Origin: Filosporella fistucella
Taxonomy: Eukaryota; Ascomycota; Leotiomycetes; Helotiales
Direction of reading: 5' to 3'
NCBI GenBank assembly: GCA_030077755.1
Contig: JAQJZZ010000005.1
Span: forward strand, 186,001 to 250,000
DNA: 64,000 nt
Position 1 is the first letter of the stretch. Each line of letters begins with the position of its first letter. Of the stretch, positions 49,454 through 59,960 are shown piece by piece. The notes beneath the pieces were generated by a model. The model saw nothing but the letters and a program-made list of their open reading frames with translations. It searched no databases and was not told the DNA's origin. Position numbers and translations under genes: made by a program.

Positions 49454-50845
49454 ATGGCTAACATGGCGAAACCCCAGAGTGAATTGGTGTCAGGTTCCAA
49501 TTGTCAGCCCACTTCCCCGGCTTTGAAATCTTCAACCCCACCATCAAGCAAAGGCTTCTCTCTCTCCTTTAACCTTCCCGACTCACGACCTCCCTCTCGC
49601 AGATCCTCGCGCACATCTTCCATATTCTCCGAATTTTCACAAGATACAATGTCGACGACAAGTTCGAGACCAGATCTGGCGCGTCAGAACACAGCAGATA
49701 TAGCAGAGAGGGATTACTTCTCCGAGAACCCTGCGCCTCCAGCTCTCGACAAGCATACACGATTGGCAAAAGATTTTATAGATTTTCATGTTGCTGCCGG
49801 CAGAAGGGTGGTCTTGGTGACATCTGGAGGGACAACTGTTCCTCTTGAGAGGCAGACCGTACGATTTATCGACAATTTCAGTGCTGGAACTAGAGGAGCT
49901 ACATCAGCAGAATATTTCCTGGAGACGGGATACGCGGTGATCTTTTTGCACAGACAATTCAGCCTATTGCCATATTCTCGCCATTACAGTCATGCTACTG
50001 ATTGCTTTCTGGATTTCCTCCACGAAGGTCCTGACGAAAGTGTAGTAGCAAACGAGGAATACCGAGAGAAGATGTTGACTGTGCTACGAAAGTACAATGC
50101 TGCTAAAAACAAGAACCTCCTCCTCACTCTTCCTTTCACGACAATCACCGACTACCTCTTCGTTCTGCGAGAAATTGCCCAATTGCTTCGACCATTAGGG
50201 CCAAATGCCTTATTATATCTCGCTGCGGCAGTATCAGACTTCTTTGTGCCACCAGATAGGATGGCAGAGCACAAAATTCAATCAACGAATGCGGCAGATA
50301 AACCGGAAGAGAAAGAGGTCGTCGAGGAAAAGCAGGAGGGGAATGAAGACGAGGAGACATTTGACAATTTCGATTCTTCACCTGCTGTACCACGAAGCAA
50401 GCGATTAATAGTTGATCTCGACCCTGTACCGAAATTCTTGAAGAACCTGGTTGATGGCTGGGCACCAGAAGGAATGATCGTATCATTTAAACTAGAAACC
50501 GATCCAGAAATCCTTGTTCACAAAGCACAATATTCATTAGATCGATACCAACATCACCTGGTTATTGGCAATTTACTTTCAACAAGGAAATGGGAAGTTG
50601 TATTCGTGGCTCCTGGACAAAAAGACCAATGGATAAGAGTCCCGAGAAATCGCAGGAAGAAGACCATCAGTGGAGTGGAGAATATGGTTGGTGTTGCAGC
50701 GAGCGGAGGGGAGATTGGTGAAAAGCCTCTTGATCCCAAGGATCTGCCTGAGGGAGAGCCAGAAATGGAGATTGAAAGTCTCATTATTCCAGCTGTTGAA
50801 CAGCTACATACAAGCCATATCAAGAATGCCAAGAAAAGGTATTGA
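49454..50845 (+). CDS. CAB2: Phosphopantothenoylcysteine synthetase (phosphopantothenate-cysteine ligase)
   Basis: Second enzyme of CoA synthesis from pantothenate, joining phosphopantothenate and cysteine with a nucleotide cofactor. Single exon; 463 aa from ATG 49454, or 478 aa from the in-frame ATG 49409. I prefer 49454 because a GTATGT donor-like site overlaps the earlier ATG. Key stretches are VVLVTSGGTTVPLE, RFIDNFSAGTRGATSAEYFL, LYLAAAVSDFFVPPDRM, LDPVPKFLKNLVDGWAPEGM and VSFKLETDPEILVHKA, all near-invariant in eukaryotic enzymes. An acidic insertion (EEKQEGNEDEETFDNFD) sits mid-domain, as in yeast Cab2. The Ser-rich first 80 residues are poorly conserved. Gene symbol follows the yeast orthologue by motif identity. 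Confidence 0.88.
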   Translation: MANMAKPQSELVSGSNCQPTSPALKSSTPPSSKGFSLSFNLPDSRPPSRRSSRTSSIFSEFSQDTMSTTSSRPDLARQNTADIAERDYFSENPAPPALDKHTRLAKDFIDFHVAAGRRVVLVTSGGTTVPLERQTVRFIDNFSAGTRGATSAEYFLETGYAVIFLHRQFSLLPYSRHYSHATDCFLDFLHEGPDESVVANEEYREKMLTVLRKYNAAKNKNLLLTLPFTTITDYLFVLREIAQLLRPLGPNALLYLAAAVSDFFVPPDRMAEHKIQSTNAADKPEEKEVVEEKQEGNEDEETFDNFDSSPAVPRSKRLIVDLDPVPKFLKNLVDGWAPEGMIVSFKLETDPEILVHKAQYSLDRYQHHLVIGNLLSTRKWEVVFVAPGQKDQWIRVPRNRRKKTISGVENMVGVAASGGEIGEKPLDPKDLPEGEPEMEIESLIIPAVEQLHTSHIKNAKKRY

Positions 50846-51919
50846 TATGTTGCACAGGAAGCTATTGGATGGATGTATTGGAGCACAACATGCGCAGGAG
50901 TAATGAAGAATTTACTGTCGGAGATATTGCATGCATGTGCATGTCATGTATGATTGATTCGAGGTATGGGGATAGAGACTGGGTGTATTCCAGAACTATC
51001 TATATTCACTGTCGTTATATGCTAGAACCAAGACAGATGTATAGTTACATATAGTTATAATATACCATGTGATTATGTTATTTATGAGCAAGCGTTATTT
51101 ATACTCTCAATTCCCTCCATGCCTTATTATACACAATCAATATTTCCCCTCAATCTCTACTTAATTTAAATCATCAATTCAATATCCCACAGCAGACACA
51201 TCCACCAGCCACCTGATAAAGTATTATTTTCACAAATCAGCTCATCTATATTCACTATACTAGCCTCCAAAAGCAAGCTAGCTGTAAACCAGTTGGAAAC
51301 CAATCCTCAAACCATCCGATCTAGCTATGCTTTCCACTCGCAACACCATACATTCCAAGAATCTCGAGAAGCTTTACACCTCGGCTCGTGAAACCGGGCT
51401 TCAAGAATTACTTCAGTGTCTGGCTACATCCTGTTGATACACTGTTCGAGGTTCAGTGACTCCAAGTCATGCCCTTGAACACCCAGTGGGAAGGTAAAAT
51501 AGCAGAAGCAAAGACAAATGTTGTTAGTAAGACGACTGTGGCTTACAAATCCACGATGATATCTTTTCAAATTTCGTACTAAATCCGATGTCTTCATGTC
51601 CAAAGAGCAAGTCGGTCGGGTACTGCACACAAAAACACATTCTCCTTCCAGCCACCACGGCACAGTATTGCGCAAATACTACTTCAGCAACACTCGAAAT
51701 TCGCAGTCTCACTCGACATGAATCGAACTAAGATCTCTCGGGCTCATGTAGCGCGTGAGCGCCGCCTACATAGTGGGTTACCTTCTTGACAACAATATCA
51801 ACCGTCAAGCCTTAGGTGTCAGCTTTGCATCTCTAGGAAATTTTCACCAGTCTATGGAACGAGCAAACTTTGAATAAAAGTACAATTATTATTTTTTGGC
51901 CTCACTAAGTAACTACGAC
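50846..51919. other. Intergenic region marking the end of the gene-dense part
   Basis: AT-rich with long A/T patches near 51050-51200. No gene to the right of this point is clearly intact. Confidence 0.5.
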
Positions 51920-53484
51920 TCAGTTATGTCTCCGCCTAAGCCATGCCCAAGGATTGACAGCGGCCAGGCATCCCTCCGACTCAGCACCAACTCGAATTGC
52001 GATGAACAGAAAGGTTCTCGGGTTGGACATGAGATCCGCGCGCGTATTTTTCTTCAGATCGAGAGCTGCAGCAGAAATTATGATGACAGTGCCATACCTA
52101 CGTCGCGTTAAGGCGATAAGCGCATCTCGACGATCAGCTGCGAACTCTGAGAACACGCTTCTATTTGGCCACTGCACGAAAGTGTAATCATAAATTCCCT
52201 GTATTTCCTTTGCAACATGAGACTGGTGCTTCTCCATTTGCGCAGAGCGAAGATCGACCCCGATAGATTTGGCTTGGGCGGCATAGGGATCTATATGGCA
52301 GACGCTACCGGTTTAGCCTCCCATGTGCTCCATGATATCTCTGTTCAGCTCGACAGAAAACTTCTCCATCAGAGAATTGGTGATACATGTTCCGCAGGCA
52401 TCTTTTTCGTCACGAGTGTTTTCAGAAGGACCACAGCCCAGTTATTGTCTACCCCAAGTTTGGCCTTGAGAGCTGCCTTGAATGCTGCACACTCTTTTGT
52501 GGGAGACTAAGTTGCGTGAGCGTCAATTATCACGCTGTTGTACCAGATATGGTTGATGCAATTTGTCAAGCCACGAGTATGCATACGGAAGTGTTCGCTC
52601 AAGACTATTCCCGAGTTCTTGCCTAGCATGATGAAACGCTCGAGGTTGCTCTTGATTGCCGCGAAAATAAATGGATTCCAAGCATTAATTTTGTTGTGAG
52701 TCTCAAAGTAAGCAAGCTTTTGTCTGTGATGGCCATTTTCCATCAATATTTCATACTGGTGAGCACCAAGAAGGGCATAAGTAGATGCGGAATCGCGTGA
52801 TATTGCTTGATCCCCAACAATCAGGTCGACATGTGGAACGGCAGATCGCAAAAAAAAGCCAATTGCTTGAGCCGTAGTGGTGACGATGACATCTGCTGAT
52901 TTTAGAGTGTCCATCATCAGCCGTGGGAGGACTCGCTAGATTTGCGTGCGTTGAACAAGTCCTTCAAGTGTTGTGCATGTGGTCCATGGTTGTCAGCTGA
53001 AAGATGATTTTTTATGATTTTCATGACAGGAATCATAATTACTGGCCGATGTTGAGATATGTTATTAGGGTTAATCGTATCTTGTGGCCGGACGTTCAGG
53101 CCATCTATTTCGCGGTTGACTGTGTATTTTATGAGCAGTTCAGATCTGAGGCTTGGCTCGGCCCAGAATGCAACCAGTTCGCAAGTGGGAGCCAAATGTG
53201 GAGCTTCAGGACCCAGGGTGCTTTTGAAATCTTGATGGAATCACTTGCCATTGTATAAAACACGTGCTGGAAACCGAACTGGATTGTGTTGTATCAATTT
53301 GTGCTTCTCGGGCGGTACAGGGGCATCTGAAGGTATGATCAATCTCGACGATGTTAGTGTTCTTGTGTGGACGTGTGACATCATTGAACTCACGCTTTTC
53401 TTGGGAAATCTCTGCTTTACCTTCACCATTTTTAGAGCTCGTTGCAACAACAGCTTTGAAACACAACTTTGGCATGAAGTTCAA
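51920..53484 (-). pseudogene. Degenerate SF1 (Upf1-like) helicase
   Basis: Broken coding traces on the minus strand resemble the large fungal P-loop helicases of the Upf1/NAM7 superfamily. From right to left: ARKSSESSHG with ADVIVTTTAQAIGFF after a frame break at about 52917, the DEAA-like VDLIVGDQAIS, GHHRQKLAYFETHNKINAWN (motif III-like), EHFRMHTRG (QHRMH-like motif IV), then after more stops and frame changes SEFAADRRDALIALTRRRYG (motif VI, RINVALTRARYG-like). The Walker A loop was not found, several stops interrupt the frame, and key residues have changed. This is a decayed gene, not a functional helicase. Exon boundaries cannot be recovered. The tandem repeats to the right may be its former upstream part. 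Confidence 0.55.
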
Positions 53485-54239
53485 GTTGGGTTGGCAGGTT
53501 ACACTCAGAAGTCGCAGGCTGGTTCACAACCCCTTGAGGCGGGTCCATCTTGTGGGTGTCCCTCTAACTCAAAATTGGAGGATCTAAAATCAGGAGGTGG
53601 CTGTGAAAGTTGGATGTAGTTGTTGAAACAAACAAGTTCTTGTTGGTTGCTGAAGACTTGTGAGTAAATACCTGCGCGGATTTTCTGGAATTGCCCAATT
53701 TGGAATAGCGTATCAAGAATCACATGACTGTATTCGAGACCGAATTGAGAGGGAAAATCAAAGAAACTCCCTCTATCGGGGTTGTTTGGAGGATCTCGAA
53801 GGATCTCGAGCGAAAACTGGAACGATAGTCAAAGCAAAGACTTTCTCAATCGATCATTTTTGTGTGGTATCGGAACATCGGGGAAAGTGTGAATGGATCG
53901 AGAGGCCAACACAAAGAGGTTTGTATTATCTTGTAGGGTGATTTAATCCGAAGATGAATTGAAGCGTCAAACGAGTTCAGCGCAAGAGTCCTCCTCAGAT
54001 GAGCGCAATTCTCTGGTATTTTCGGTCTATGTTTGAATCGAAGAGGATCTTGGTATCAAATCAGCAACGCGCAAACTGAAAGGACTCCGAGTGTTCCTGC
54101 TGCAACTCGCTGTCGCTCTTGGTCCATAAAGCAAGCACGGGGCAGTGCATCAGACCCCCTCGCCACTTCCAAGGCAACGAGTTGCGGCCCCCAACCCAAA
54201 TCAACTCGAGCGTTATTGTTGAGTAGAGTTTTATCGGGA
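53485..54239. other. Degenerate sequence between helicase relic and repeats
   Basis: Short ORFs only, none convincing; may be further decayed parts of the same minus-strand gene. Confidence 0.35.
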
Positions 54240-55470
54240 TAGTAAGAGGCTCTCGTTGTACGCTCAATGTGATGGAAAGTCGAATGTGATGGAAAGTCGA
54301 ATGTAACGAGTTCGTGATTGCCCTGTAGTAATTCCCCCAATTCACAAAGACGATCATATATCAAGTATCTGTCGCTCCAAGCAGAAAGTCAACAGTCATT
54401 GCTGATCAGAATGTGTGTCGCGGTGAGATGAGGTTCTGTTGTCGATTCGATGTAATGTGAAGAATTTCGACCTTAATGAATTCAGGCATGGATTGTGTCA
54501 GCAAGGTCTGTCAGGTCCAGATCCTGCCTCGATCATCCATTCGTAGTTTGGTACGGCAAGTCAAAGTTGTTGCTCATGACATTGTTCATCGAGGTAAAGA
54601 CAGTATCTGCTCTTCTTGAGGCTGTATTTGTATGATCCGAGGGTCAATAAAGTGGAATCTTAAGTTACGGGAGAAAGCACTGGAAGTAGTTTGTAGTCTT
54701 CCCTGGTGCCTAACCTGCACTTAAGCTAACTGGTCAGGAGGGTATTGCCCTTGATGTCGTGGTCATTGTTAGACGGAATCGAAAGTTTGAAGATTTGAGT
54801 CCAAATTAGGTGAACGATCTGATTACGTCTATCGCAGACGGCAACTAATGTCATTACTGATGAGAGTGTATATCGGGTTAACGTGAGGCTTTCGTTGTCA
54901 GTTTTATCGGGAGTGCGAAGTACAGAGGCTCCCCTTGGAATTTCATCTGTGTGACCCAGAAGCATTCTGCAGACGAGTGAAGATGAGAGGGCAAAATAAG
55001 AGGCTCTCCTTGTCGGTTTGTAGAACGGATTTGAATATTCAAGGCCTTAACGCATCCAACCTTGCCATGTGGCAGCTGAACCCCGCCGCCTTCAGGTCTT
55101 GTCGATTAGGTCATGTCAATTCGGAAAATGAATCTTTCTAATATTAGTATCGTGGATAAAAGGTATCTGGGAAAGATTAATCACTTACCAAAATGAGATT
55201 GATTTGAGAGTGCAAAAGTAAGAGGCTCTCGTGGTCGGTAAAAAAAGAGGAATTCGATTCAAGACTGTATGGGTTCGGTCTTTCCCTGTGCTAGCCAAAT
55301 CCTCCGCTATCAGGCCTTGCCGAGTAGTTTAATGTCAATTCGGAAGATCTTACTGATATTAGCATTTCAGATAAAAGGAATCAGATTCTGCTTCTTACCT
55401 CTGAAATAGGAATGAATAAAAATTCGAATGTAAGAGGCTCTTGTTGTCGGTTTGTAAACGAAACAATGAA
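54240..55470 (-). repeat. Diverged tandem repeats of about 215 bp
   Basis: The plus-strand motif (TAA)GAGGCTCTCnTTGTCGGT recurs at about 54246, 54885, 54924, 55001, 55222 and 55433; the last three are 211-221 bp apart. Between copies a second block recurs (AATTCGGAA with TTACT/TTCT-ATATTAG and GATAAAAGG). On the minus strand the motif encodes TDNESLLL-like peptides and the second block reads as a GTAAG...CTAAT...AG intron followed by SELT. The units therefore look like repeated exon-intron pairs of a decayed gene. A 17-bp perfect tandem duplication (54266-54299) lies beside the first copy. Confidence 0.55.
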
Positions 55471-57643
55471 TCAATGCCCAGTGCATTTGGCAGCAATCGC
55501 CGAAGATGAGATCGAAAGAGAATAGCAATGAGATGAAGAGTGCTGCTGCTGTTATTGGTAACACTTCGGCTTTGTAAAAACGTGCGTAGGACTTACCAGA
55601 TCTGCGCACAATTTTTGCCAATGTTCTCATCTTGCAGGGCTCTTCGCGACGATGAGCTGCGCAAAGTCCTGCTGAGGATATTTATGTATTGATAACATTA
55701 AAGCAATGGCGACTGTTTGAGGATATTGCACTCATGATGTTGTATTGGTTTGATGTTGCTGGGAGAAGAACGGCGAAGGTGACAGTGTTGAGTATACGCA
55801 AAGCTCAGGTACCCTAAGGCTCGCAACCGGGCTAGCGCCTCGTGACTTGAATTATGCTGCATTTTGAAGGTGAACATCTGTAGATCGAGACAAGAATTCA
55901 ACAAAGTGAGATCGTTCTCGTGAACAGTCTTCGTTAACAAGAGATCGTGCTGATCCACAAGAAGCGAGAGCAGAAAGAGAGGGGGCCATACCTATTGAAG
56001 CTGGTGATCGATCTTCCGCCTTGAGACAAACATGACTCTCCGAAGCCTCAGCTACTGTAGAGTACAACATTCCTGAGAGTACAGAAGCAAACTACCCAGT
56101 TGTAATGATTGACGCGAGCATGTCACAATCTAAGCCTTGACTGGGTTGCGCAAAGGTGAAAAGACGAAGACAACAACATTACGGCACTCAGCTTCTGTTC
56201 CGCAAGAGAACTCGAAATGAAGCCGAACGTTACCATTCAGCCCTGGAATCCATCACCGAATCCCATTTTGCCCTGTGTAATCGATTGTGCTTATCGTCGT
56301 GAAACAAAGCCCAGTCCTAGAGCAAGCAGGAACATCTTCTCGCCCTCGTAAAGTATGAAATTGATCAAGGGGCTTTCTTATCCAACTTGAAAGTTAGCTA
56401 CGCCTGAAAATTTGGCTTTGGATTCCCAGGCCTGCTCTTTTCTCGGTGCGGCACTTCGAGACAATGGCACGCGGATCATGTGGGAAGGAAGTTTAACTGT
56501 GATAACAAACCTTCCACAAATGTAGCAACCGTGGTATCCATTCTCAGAACATAGACCTGAATAATCTATTAGTGACAAGAATCATAGCGTATCTGCACGC
56601 GGTAGATGCACCCTAATTATCTATGCATGGTTGCATTGTGCCAGAACTCTGAACGTGATCGATCAAATTTCTTGACACAGACGTGAGCAGCTTTGGAATA
56701 TGCTCTTAGGCCTTTATGGATTAGGAGGCTCATCAGGACAGATGACATTGTACTCTCCGATACGGCTAATGTTGTTGTGGTAAGATTGGTGTTGCGGTGG
56801 TTGCAAGCTTGTGGAATGGTAGGTGGTATATTTGATCTCGACGGGAGTGCCACACGAGAGGGTAGACAAAAATATCTGGTCACGTGATGCGCATGACGAT
56901 GGCTTCCATTGACCATACGCTGTATTCACCTTTTAAGACATATCCTGCACTGTTTCTTTTTCGATGAAATCTGGAAATTTCATGATAGTCCATGCGGCAG
57001 TGCAATTGACCGCGAGGTACCATCTCAATGCTTGCTTCAGATAGTGCACCAAACGGAGACGGGCAGTTGGCAAAAGCGGTACCTACCTAGCCAGAGCTCT
57101 CCAGATTCAGGCACATTCGTTAAGTCTCTTGATCCCAAAAGCTATCAGAACTTTTAATGGAAAAATTAGGTTACTAAACCTGGGACAGCCTATTCTCACT
57201 CATTCTCCTTGCTCTCGATGGGTTTCTTTGCAAGAAGGTAGATATCATGAGCCAAAATTTTCCCAGCGCAGCATCGCCTTGTGCGCAAAGATCAACGTAA
57301 AGCAAGGGAGCGAAGATTGACCTGGATCTTCATCTCTCCAGTGACCTTTGAGAAAATTCCCGAGATCATTGTACCCGATTTTCTCTTTGTTCATTTTTCA
57401 CCTTTGCTCGTTCTTAGTATCGTCGCCCTTGCAGACAACATTGCCAAGTCAAGCTTTGTGGTACAGGCTTTTCCTCGCTCTCTATAGCTCCACAAAAGTA
57501 AAATCGTGCATCACGACTAAAGCTGCTCAGCTTGAAATGTGTACAATTCTCCGAAGCATACTGTAGAAATGAACAACTCTCTTCCCCTAAATTTGCCACT
57601 GCCTGTATGTTTGCTAATAGTTGGTAACTAGCCAATCATTACC
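55471..57643. other. Gene-poor stretch
   Basis: About 2.2 kb of short, unconvincing ORFs on both strands. No motif or repeat of note beyond the tail of the tandem array. Confidence 0.4.
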
Positions 57644-57681
57644 GTCTTCGTGGCTCAGTTGGTTAGAGCGTTGGTCTCATA

Positions 57682-57719
57682 TGATAAATATGAAAAGACT
57701 GGAAACAGTCTTTGATCCA
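57682..57719 (+). other. Canonical tRNA intron (after position 37)
   Basis: 38 nt. It contains a perfect 8-bp stem (57694-57701 with 57706-57713) closed by a GAAA tetraloop. The 3' boundary is ambiguous by a 5-nt shift because ATCCA is repeated at 57715-57724. Confidence 0.75.
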
Positions 57720-57728
57720 ATCCAAAGG

Positions 57729-57777
57729 GTAAGCAAAAATTGTGGAGCATTTAAGGAGTTTGCTAACATTCAAATAG
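57729..57777 (+). other. Spliceosomal-type intron in the tRNA variable loop
   Basis: 49 nt starting GTAAGC and ending AAATAG, with TGCTAAC at 57761-57767 placing the branch A 11 nt before the acceptor end. It splits G46 from U47 of the tRNA. Size and signals match the mRNA introns of neighbouring genes. The junction G is ambiguous within the GGG at 57727-57729. Confidence 0.65.
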
Positions 57778-57809
57778 TCGAGAGTTCGAGTCTCTCCGAG
57801 GACATCAAG

Positions 57810-57817
57810 TTTTTTTT
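57810..57817 (+). terminator. Pol III T-tract terminator
   Basis: Eight T residues six bases after the discriminator base of the tRNA-Met gene. Confidence 0.75.
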
Positions 57818-59782
57818 GCTGCTGGTAAAGATCCTTTTTTTTCCCGACTTTCTATATCTGTGTGGGTGAGGTGTTTGAGCCGGAGCTGATCCGTCAAAGC
57901 GGGGTCATGGCGGGGTCATTGTTCGGCTGTTCAAGGGGTAAACCCCACAGACGGTTTTCCGACGGCCCTTTCTTTACTAAGACTACTACAAGCCACTTCA
58001 TTCATTGGTATCATAACCTTATATAGTGAGTGCATAGAACAATTGGTATCATATATTTTACCGATTCTAAAGTATATATTACTGATTCAAAAGTTCGTCA
58101 TTGCCCTGGAATTGAAGATCATGGAATTGTTCTTGGTTAAAAGCTGGCCCTCAGGTCACTAGGCTACTCGAAACTAAAAAGTTTCCAGACTCTATACCAT
58201 TAGTTCTCCAGACATCTTTGGCTGCAACAAAGCACGTCTCGCCGACACCGATACTTCAATGAGAAGAGAAACCACCCACCAGTAAGCCTCGAACTGACGA
58301 GACAGCCAAAGCCCACACTATCTACATGGGTACTTTTGCAATCCACCAGCAATCAGCATGAGCACAGAAATTTGCAACTATTATCCCATTAGAGAAGATC
58401 GATGATGAAAAGACAAGTAGCTTCAAAGCTTTTTATAACCTAAATAGAGCTTTTAATAGTTATTCGATACGATTTATCTTACTAGAATAGGTCAAATATT
58501 CTATGACAAGGCTAAACGTTTAGACTATTTTTTCTATCCAAAGAGGAAGAAGCCCTATCTCGTGTCATTATAGCCGCAATCTCGTAAGTTTCGAAAATTT
58601 ATTGGCTTACCCGACCATCAACTAATTCGAACGCTACCGTCCTCCAGCCTTGCGGAAGTATATTGCAGATCTTTCGGAAATCAGCAATAGCAATTCACGA
58701 ATATTAATAGAATTGAGTACGTATATGTCCCTGTGTTGGAGTGCTCTGGCCATTGAAATCAACGTTTTGCCTCAAAGCAGTTCTGATCAGAATAGCTAGG
58801 GAAAGCCTCGAAAAACCTCGAAACCACCAAAGTTCCTCGACGACGATCTTTCGAAAGCAGACCACACATTAATACATCCAAGAAATGGGACATTTAACTC
58901 TGGTCTTTCCTTGCTCTACATCCAATGGAGCATTAGGTGAAGAGGCCAATTGGCAAGTCGAGCTTCTACCTCAAGTCGCATAGTATGCTCTGATCCATGA
59001 GTATAGCACCCACCACAGCAACCTCTCAATTGCTTGTGCATTTTTCCCATTTTGTTTCTTCTTCTGCTTCTGGCCTAGAAGATGCTTGGGCATTTGAAGC
59101 CAAAATATATCTTGATAATGCAGGTCTTTCACGTAATATCAATGAATCGGTTGCCTGGCGCTTTACAAGTAAGGATACTACAAGGAACGTTGCGCTCTTG
59201 CATAAACGTAATTGAACTACCACTGGCAGTATTCGGCACACATCGAGCAGCTACGCGGCTTACAATCGGGTGTATGACGAGAAATTACGCTCCTATGTAG
59301 CCATAATTGAACCAAGCCTAGTATATTTGCGCAGATATGGATAACTTCCACCACGATAAGTCAATAGCATTGCATGGCCAGCGGCTATTCTACAAATAAT
59401 TCTCGAAATGGCCATTAAAGCACAGCCTATCTAGCCTGTAACCGCACCCCAAGTTGCCAAATTTATCGTACATGAAGATATTTCATCTGACCCTAAGTTG
59501 TGGTTGTTGCTCCTTTCTTCCAGGGAAAGGAAGGAACATTGAAGACAGCATCAAGTCGCAAGAGGCCACAGCGAGCCGTGTTATTTCTGATGAGGCCTCC
59601 ACAGATGATACCATCCAAGTCGAATCAGCTTGTGCCATGTAATCGATGAAGTTACACCCAACTCTCAAACGCACGTTGGATACATCATATCATGATAGCA
59701 ATATTATAGGGTGTAGTACAGTGGAACGATTGACTAGATTCCTTATTCTACAGTAGGCAAATACAGTGCTATATATACAAAT
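57818..59782. other. AT-rich decayed sequence
   Basis: Rich in TA dinucleotides and stop codons in all frames around 58020-58560. No domain could be read. Two copies of ATTGGTATCAT (58004-58014, 58042-58052) are present. Confidence 0.4.
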
Positions 59783-59960
59783 TCAGGCTGTGGCTACAGG
59801 CTCCCGTACGCTGTAGTTTCAGGCTACTGAGCCTCTGGCAACTACTGTTCCAGCCTGTGGCCATCACTGCTCCAGGCTATGGCAGCCACTGCCTCAGCGT
59901 ATGTACATTATGGCACCATATGCCTACCCTGTAGCCACGGTAAGGCTACCCTGCAACCTA
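59783..59960. repeat. Imperfect short repeats (CAGGCTRTGGC-like)
   Basis: Variants of CAGGCTGTGGC, CAGCCTGTGGC and CAGGCTATGGC, plus related CCACTGCC and GTAGCC pieces, recur within about 180 bp in both orientations. Origin unknown; could be a decayed minisatellite or part of a small element. Confidence 0.45.

Larger units (their letters stand above)
57644..57804 (+). tRNA. tRNA-Met (CAU, elongator) with two insertions
   Basis: Acceptor strands GTCTTCG (57644-57650) and CGAGGAC (57797-57803) pair with one G-U; discriminator A is 57804. The D arm is GCTC/GAGC, the A box TGGCTCAGTTGG (57651-57662). The anticodon loop is CTCATAA with CAT at 57678-57680. T arm GAGAG-TTCGAGT-CTCTC (57780-57796) supplies the B box. 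The canonical intron follows A37: 57682-57719, 38 nt. A second insert of 49 nt (57729-57777) lies in the variable loop. Removing both leaves 74 nt with a normal AGGTC variable loop, T31/T39 as in yeast elongator tRNA-Met. A T8 run (57810-57817) should end Pol III transcription. Whether it is active or a pseudogene is unresolved. Confidence 0.85.

Noticed and set aside
58004..58052. Two ATTGGTATCAT copies resembling an LTR primer-binding site (TTGGTATCAGAGC)
   Set aside because: No flanking LTR pair, and no gag or pol reading could be made from the decayed sequence downstream.
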